Part shown: positions 59,301-64,000 of the stretch, piece by piece
Layout of the letters: every line of letters begins with the position of its first letter
Numbering within the stretch: position 1 is the stretch's first letter
Program-made: the position numbers and the translations under genes
Assembly (NCBI GenBank): GCA_030490835.1
Contig: CM059975.1
Coordinates: forward strand, 6,351,579-6,415,578
DNA length: 64,000 nucleotides
Direction: 5' to 3'
Origin: Annona cherimola
Lineage: Eukaryota > Streptophyta > Magnoliopsida > Magnoliales > Annonaceae
Notes under the pieces: model-generated
The model's database searches: none
Told to the model about the DNA's origin: nothing
The model's input: the letters and a program-made list of their open reading frames with translations, nothing else

Positions 59301-62300
59301 TATTCATTGTTCACACCACAAACACAACTTGCTTCATTCATTGTCATCGATCAACTATTCTGTTCCAAATGAAACTCACATGGATGCAAACAAATCCACG
59401 AATGAATTGAAGGCATTACTTTACTTGGAGTAGACTATGGTACAAGAAATTTCTAACCCAGTCTTTAAAGTTATAGGAAATCATACCTGGAGAAACTGGT
59501 GCAGAAACAGCAAAAATGGAAGGATACTCAGTTCCTCTTAATGCAGGAGTGCACTCAACTTTTAGGAATCTGTCAATATCCTCATGCCTCGGCCAGTAAA
59601 CCTGGTCAATAACCAGCATCAGTGATACACAGGTTACATTGTAAACATAAAAAGCATTGTCAAACACGTAAGTCATGTACCTCTCCCACTGCGTCAGCGA
59701 TAGCCACAAAATTGGTAGGAGTTTTTTCTCCCATATACCATTGATACTTGAGTACTAATTCAGGATCACCATTTAGGGTGCAGTCTTTGACAAAAATAAA
59801 ATGGCAGCGACATACATCTTCCTCAAATGGCGGGTCAACTGATGCCTCCTTGATGATGAAGCCTGGAGGCAAATGATCTTTCCATTGTTCAACAAGGAAC
59901 CGAAAAGTAGATTCTGTTTAAAGAAAATAGATGGATCACAAACTCAACCATTGTAACAAAAATACGAACTACACACTTTCTCATCATTATAATTGGAGAC
60001 AAAAGCAACCAGTGAAATTTGATCCAATGTGTTCATGATGATAAATACCGCCAATGGAAATAAGTGACAGTGCAAGCAAAATTTTGGTATGATTTTTGAG
60101 CCACGATTCAATTTTAATGCAAACAGGACTCCAATAGTTTGCGCTCTATTTATAACATTTTTAAAGAAACTGTTATCCAAGCTGCGGAACCACCATATTT
60201 TTTTGGTTTAAATTGAATCAAACATCTTAAAGATCTTCAAAATTATTTGTGAGCAAATCTTTATTCGGTCATGCACTCATGCTTCAATGCTCACGCAAAC
60301 TTTCCCCTTTTATTTTTTATTTTTTTTGCATGGATGTGTGGACTCAAGAAGATCTCTCCCCATATGAAATTTTACCTTTTTATTTTGTTTTTTTTAATTC
60401 AAAAATGGAAGAAATCTTGCAGTTTGCATGCCAGCGCATGAAAAATGCAGGAGTTTTTATATTTTTGAAATAAAAATATTAAATAAAATCAAAAATATGT
60501 AAAATTTAAGCAGTAAACATATCCATGCCAAAAAAAATGAAAAAACAATAAAGGGAAAAGCTTGTGCGAGCATGGAGCTTCAATGCTCATTCAAGCATTG
60601 AAGCATGATCCATATTAGTTTTACACAATGATGTAATGCATGCACATGCTTCTCAGGTATTAAAAAAAACTACTACAAGAAAATAAGAGATTCAACACTT
60701 AAGAAATGGATAAAGAGCATCAGATAGGAGTATCAGCACTGGGAGTATCAGCACTGCTAGAAGGTCATCAAACAATGTAAAGTTCAGCCTCATAAGCAAT
60801 CATGTTATGAGAAGAAAATGTAGGGAATGAAGATTATTTACGATAAAACCAGTGGATGAACTAATTCCATTCATTACACTTTAATAGACATAAGTGATTT
60901 AAGGACAACAGAAATTCAAATATCAATACTACGCAAGTATTAGATTTGATTTACAATCATATATTTTTGTTCAGCTATTAGAGCATACTTCATGAAACGG
61001 TTTTGTCAATCATTTTCATCTAAAAATTCTCTCAAAAGTCCCCGCAGGACATCAACCAGCTGATGCAGCAGATGGAGGCAGAGTTGCCCAACATCTTACG
61101 AAAAGTTTTTTTTCCAAAAATAATAAGCCAATGTAAGGAACCAATTCACCAATCGAAGGAGTAAACTTGTAACTGATAACCATGCTAAGCTACTATTGCA
61201 AATGCATGCAGAGACAACCATAGCCCCGAGATCCACATCATGATGACAGCTGAATAAACAGAATTTGAAATTTTTGGTTAATAGCAGGGAAACAAATGAC
61301 AAAGCTAACCTGCAGCAAGGTCCGGACGACAGAACTCCCAACCATCTCTAATGCATAATGCTGTGTGAGCCGGATAGCGTTTTGCAATTTCTAATTCTTC
61401 ACGAGAAAGATCTAAATAACCAAGCACATGAAATTTTTTTTATTGATTAGTTAAAAAAATCAAGCTAATAATCCTGAGGATCAATAAAAACCAAAATAAC
61501 TGGATGTGCTATAAACAACGGGTAGGGGGCAGCTTGGTTAGGGATCATACGGATGACCTAGATATTTTCATAATAAGCAACTTCTCTACAATTTCCCCAG
61601 TGTCATAATCATTTTTCAGTAACCAGCCATTCATGTCAATTATTGTAAGCAGAGTGACAATCTTTTTTATTTGAGTTGCAGCCTATGGTGGAAACAATAG
61701 TATTAAAACCAAATGGGTGGCTTTTGAAACCGAATGGGTGGCTGAACTAGTTTGCTGACAAGTTTGGTTTGAATCAGTCCAAAACATTCTAAATTTTTTT
61801 TATATATATATAAGAATAACTAAGGATGCGTAATCTGTTTGGATAAGGTGAAAGTTTTGGTAAGCTGCAGGATAGGAGGCAACAATGTTTGTGAAACTAA
61901 TGAATAAAGACAGCAGTATGGGCTCTTTTATATCAAAGACAACATTAATGAGGGGGAACACAGGTCATGATGCAGATAAACTAGAGTTCAGAATATCAAA
62001 AAGTAAAAAAAATAAAAATAAAAATAAGACGGGAGGGCCTATGGAATCTTTGGAAGGGGTGGAAACCTCCCAACCAAACACAGCCATAAATCTCTGAAAA
62101 AATAGGTACCCGGTTCAATAGAAGTTGTGGCAACTACAAAGTGTTCAGATAATCAAAACCTAAGCAATTGGTCAGAAAGTGAACCATTTTCAACCACCAG
62201 CATAATTGCACAAGATATTAACTACAGAATACCTCGGTCATTGAACTTTTTCAGTGTGGGGCCAACTAGCAATATAGATGCAGCTTCTAAATGAGGCATC

Positions 62301-62332
62301 TCCAGTATAGGATTTTCCTCCACACGTAAATG
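39445..62332 (-). CDS. AIR9: AIR9 microtubule-associated protein (N-terminus beyond the window)
   Basis: Thirty exons on the minus strand join with consistent phases to 3,906 nt: 1,301 residues ending in LNSLLKIET and a TAG at 39445-39447. From N to C the visible protein has the last leucine-rich-repeat segment (HLRVEENPILEMPHLEAAS), a linker with ALCIRDGWEFC, eleven A9 repeats carrying signatures such as GGHEGKSLYSWY, GGKEGKSRIQWLRSMVG and DVGYRL-YTPVREDG, and a conserved C-terminal domain (KVVKPGSKTSF, RIVVDSENEVDL-like). Family knowledge: Arabidopsis AIR9 is a ~190 kDa protein of cortical microtubules, the preprophase band and the cortical division site, with a basic Ser-rich N-terminus, LRRs and A9 repeats. 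Part of the LRRs and the N-terminus lie to the right of 64000. Introns are rich in transposons, but every exon keeps an open frame, so the gene looks intact. Confidence 0.96.
48620..49025. mobile_element. Foldback element in an AIR9 intron
   Basis: The left arm begins 'gggatttttgcatcatgcct' and the inverted right arm 'ggggtttttgtatctgtacc'. Inward, both contain 'ctacaaggtttgg' or 'ctacaaagtttgg' and then a second 'cctacaaggtttg' about 70 bases later, before 'ggcgcatcacttc' / 'ggcggatcacttc'. The arms are about 120 bp around an AT-rich centre. The internal doubling of the motif within each arm is a specific feature of this element. Confidence 0.75.
52226..52506. mobile_element. Tourist-like MITE, copy E (inverted, TCA duplication)
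   Basis: The 275-bp element 52229-52503 begins GGGCGTGTTTGG, ends CCAAACACACCC and is flanked by TCA on both sides (52226-52228, 52504-52506). Its interior is the reverse complement of copy B over nearly the full length. It lies in the AIR9 intron between repeats R4 and R5. Confidence 0.8.
55488..56020 (+). pseudogene. RTE-clade LINE fragment (3' end of ORF)
   Basis: Plus-strand translation gives, with frame changes, KLKEKFYKTAIRSIMLYRAK, then CWAVKEQH and MRENRLRWFG, wording typical of the C-terminal part of RTE-type non-LTR retrotransposon proteins. It ends with 'agccaaccccacctaggcga' and a degenerate (GAT)n tail. An A-tract of about 22 bases interrupts the frame near 55850. The fragment lies antisense in the 2.3-kb AIR9 intron between R2 and R3 and is non-functional. 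Confidence 0.8.
56290..56578. mobile_element. Tourist-like MITE, copy F
   Basis: It starts 'ggtgtgtttggg' and ends 'aaacaaacacacc'. The interior has 'gcgatatgatacgggtgatg' and 'agaaatgattaaaaaatatg' in family order. It shares the AIR9 intron with the RTE fragment. The flanking duplication is eroded. Confidence 0.7.
58558..58732. mobile_element. Small TIR element in an AIR9 intron
   Basis: The left end 'aggctttggttgggaa' pairs with the inverted right end 'aggggtttggttgagaa'. About 175 bp, no coding capacity. The ends resemble Tourist- or hAT-type MITEs; the target duplication is not clear enough to choose. Confidence 0.45.
58960..59009 (-). mobile_element. Minimal L1 insertion: TTATC plus poly(A), minus strand
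   Basis: The 12-mer 'aatcagctcatg' occurs at 58960-58971 and 58998-59009. Between them, read on the minus strand, is 'ttatc' followed by about 21 A residues. This repeats the structure at 32793-32837 in the opposite orientation and lies in the AIR9 intron between R1 and R2. Confidence 0.75.
60268..60611. mobile_element. Foldback element in an AIR9 intron
   Basis: The left arm reads 'catgcttcaatgctcacgc' then 'aaactttccccttttatt' and 'gcatggatgtgt'; the inverted right arm reads 'gcattgaagctccatgctcg', 'aagcttttccctttattg' and 'gcatggatatgt'. The arms are about 80-90 bp, the centre AT-rich. It lies between the linker exon and the first A9 exon. Confidence 0.65.
61310..62332 (-). other. AIR9: AIR9 LRR-end and linker exons
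   Basis: Exon 62233-62332 (100 nt) starts at HLRVEEN, the end of the LRR domain, and runs to KKFNDR. Exon 61310-61411 (102 nt) continues with DLSREELEIAKRYP and ALCIRDGWEFCRPDLAA. The intron between them is 821 bp. The acceptor of the first is 'catgctgcag'. No further upstream exon was found between 62333 and 64000, so that intron is at least 1.67 kb and continues past the window. Confidence 0.92.
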
Positions 62333-64000
62333 CTGCAGCATGTGATCAAACAGGTAAAAGTGTCTATCTGAACTATCAAAATAGAAATACAAATTCTAGC
62401 TGCCAGCCATACATGAACACATAAACAAGTGAATATTAAGCATAAGTATCATATCAAGTGAGAAAAAATGAAAAGCATAATTTAGATTTTTTAAAAAAAA
62501 ACTCACAAAACTGAAACAAGAAATAAAAGATCTGTATAAATTTTCTAAGGCACTGTTTTATTTCCAAGGGAAATGGAGTTTTTTTTTTCTTCAGCGAACC
62601 CAATATTGCCTATGGAATCAACAACATTAATGCTTTCTTCCCAACCAATGTTGGTGATCTGCATGCGTCCTGCTAAGCCAATTCACCTGATCTAAATACT
62701 TCCAGCCCGTCTGTCCACCAGCTTGTTTCTAAATACTTCCATAAACATTATGTTTGATCTTTCATGGAAGACTACAGTAGTCAAACTCAATTCGCGGACC
62801 GTATTGATAGAAATAATGAAGCAAACAGTAAGACGGCATAAGAGAAAATGACAAGCGTTAATTTCTATTACCGCTCGTTGTTTATATTGTCTAAATCTCA
62901 ATAAGCTGCTCTAAGTTCACTAAATATGCAAATATGGAGGTGGCAGTTGAGAATAATTTTTTTGAATGAAAAAGTGAAAGCTGTCCAAAGTAGGCCATTA
63001 AGAGTCTATTCGATCCGAGTTTTTTTTTCCCCAAGCACAGGATTCAAGAATTTTAAATTGAACCTTCTGAAGAAGGAGCCCAAATTCTCTGGATCATGTT
63101 TTAGATTCATGCCCTGATCCTCATTTTTGCCAGTTTTTCACTAGCAAATGCGCAATCGATTCACCTCATATTGACAGGTAGACATTGGTAAGCCCAGATT
63201 TGATGCAGCTTTTCTCAACCCCAAGAAGAATTTCGGCCTGTGTGGATAGAATGCATGGACATCTTATTTAAGTGAAGGGGACAACATTACAAGATAACAC
63301 ATTTACCTCCTACCGAAATAAGCAAGCACTCGTCAGCTTCCCATTGTCAGCTAGACCTATTTTTTGTAATAATGGCTACCTTTTTTTCTTATTGATATTT
63401 TTTTAACTGTCACCTGGCGATTTTGTTTTTATCCATCTGTTGATTTTCTCAGTATCTTCTATTTTGCTGAAATCATATTCACTTCAAGTGGCATTGTTTC
63501 ATTACCCATGTAAACATTACACCTCTACCCAAACAAACCCACCATAGGCTATGATTTCAGGCCATTTGTTGTTTGCCTAGGAAAATGGAATCCTTAATGG
63601 TTTATCACATGCATGGAAATCCATTGACAAAGGCACCTAATTGACTGTCAAAATTGTATTAGCCCACCCATCCAACATCCAGCAACAAATCTAAATTTTT
63701 ATTTTTTTTTTCCAAGTTCACAAATGGAGGCTTCAGAGTAGCAGGCTAAAATAATAAAACTGCATGCAGAAGCATGTATGGAAGGATAGAGGATAAGCAA
63801 ACCAGAGTCCCAAACAAGGATTGAATTTATTGAATGCTATGACTTTTGAATACATGAACTGCCACCCGAACTACCTAAAACTCGACAGAAAGTGCAATAT
63901 AATGATGCTTGGCTCCGAAAGTCCTTTTGGATAAAATCCAAGACACGTAAAAAAGCATTAGTCATTCCTCCATCCCCTGATTTTCAATTTCTTAGGAACA
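62333..64000 (-). other. Partial AIR9 intron at the window edge
   Basis: AT-rich, minus-strand intron sequence. A short open segment at about 63164-63245 was inspected as a possible LRR exon, but does not give the leucine-repeat pattern. No mobile element with clear ends was recognised here. Confidence 0.6.

Larger units (their letters stand above)
42278..59913 (-). other. AIR9: Eleven A9 repeats of AIR9
   Basis: Exons per repeat, first to last (in + coordinates): R1 59681-59913, 59487-59601; R2 57789-57909, 57440-57615; R3 54981-55116, 54693-54793, 54563-54610; R4 53483-53667, 53274-53391; R5 51888-52015, 51485-51653; R6 50421-50539, 49605-49773; R7 48395-48479, 48234-48307, 48015-48134; R8 47331-47526, 47107-47228; R9 46818-47025, 44907-44980; R10 43438-43576, 43183-43361; R11 42534-42689, 42278-42409. 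Each repeat is about 85-115 residues, opens with a strand like 'LEIEG' plus 'EG', carries a GGxEGxSxxxWxR core, and closes with DVGxxLxxxYTPVRxDG. R1 is the most divergent. The number equals that described for Arabidopsis AIR9. Confidence 0.9.

Noticed and set aside
61830..62095. Possible MITE ending in 'ctgtttgg' and 'ccaaacacagcc'
   Set aside because: Only about a dozen bases of inverted similarity and no shared interior with the other families; too weak to list.
63164..63245. Possible extra LRR exon of AIR9
   Set aside because: The minus-strand translation lacks the spaced leucines of the LRR consensus and does not join in phase to the exon at 62332 with clear splice sites.
1..64000. tRNA, rRNA or microRNA genes, CRISPR arrays, bacterial-type operons
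   Set aside because: No complete tRNA fold or rRNA sequence was recognised; CRISPR and operon logic do not apply to this plant nuclear sequence. Hairpins listed are long inverted-repeat elements, not supported microRNA precursors.

Overview
This is nuclear DNA of a flowering plant. Spliced genes with GT-AG introns carry plant-specific products: a chloroplast ribosomal protein with a transit peptide, the plant microtubule protein AIR9, CAT-type amino acid transporters and a THO6/DWA1-like WD40 protein. The intergenic DNA is AT-rich and dense in MITEs, L1-type LINEs, an RTE-type LINE remnant and a hAT-like element. I cannot name the species. The CAT exons are strongly GC-rich while AIR9 and the L9 gene are not, which does not settle monocot, magnoliid or eudicot.

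Layout, left to right. 1-3.9 kb is repeat-like and AT-rich DNA. 3.9-7.7 kb (+) holds six exons of a THO6/DWA1-like gene, amounting to only its N-terminal half. 7.7-12.75 kb is a nest of mobile elements (TTA-flanked MITE, hAT-like element, L1 ORF2 3' part, second L1 fragment), and no further THO6 exons appear after it. 12.75-21.3 kb is gene-free, with MITEs, long-inverted-repeat elements and an LTR-like block. 21.4-31.1 kb (+) is a tandem pair of cationic amino acid transporter genes sharing one intron position; that intron is 116 bp in the first gene and about 2.8 kb in the second. 33.3-37.5 kb (+) is the gene for chloroplast ribosomal protein bL9c, with six coding exons and 202 residues. 39.4 kb to the right edge (-) is most of AIR9: 30 coding exons, 1,301 residues, ending with the last part of the LRR domain; the N-terminus lies beyond the window.

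The genes are not a functional unit. The transporters act at membranes, bL9c in the plastid ribosome, AIR9 on cortical microtubules, and THO6 in mRNA export or DDB1 complexes.

I found no new multi-gene system. The best observations are: eleven A9 repeats of AIR9, all bounded by phase-1 introns; a THO6 gene cut in half beside a TE nest; two L1 insertions reduced to little more than TTATCA plus poly(A) between 12-bp duplications; a 276-bp SINE-like insertion with a (GAT)n tail and a 19-bp duplication; and several families of small inverted-repeat elements. All coordinates were read by eye; exon phases and lengths were checked by arithmetic.
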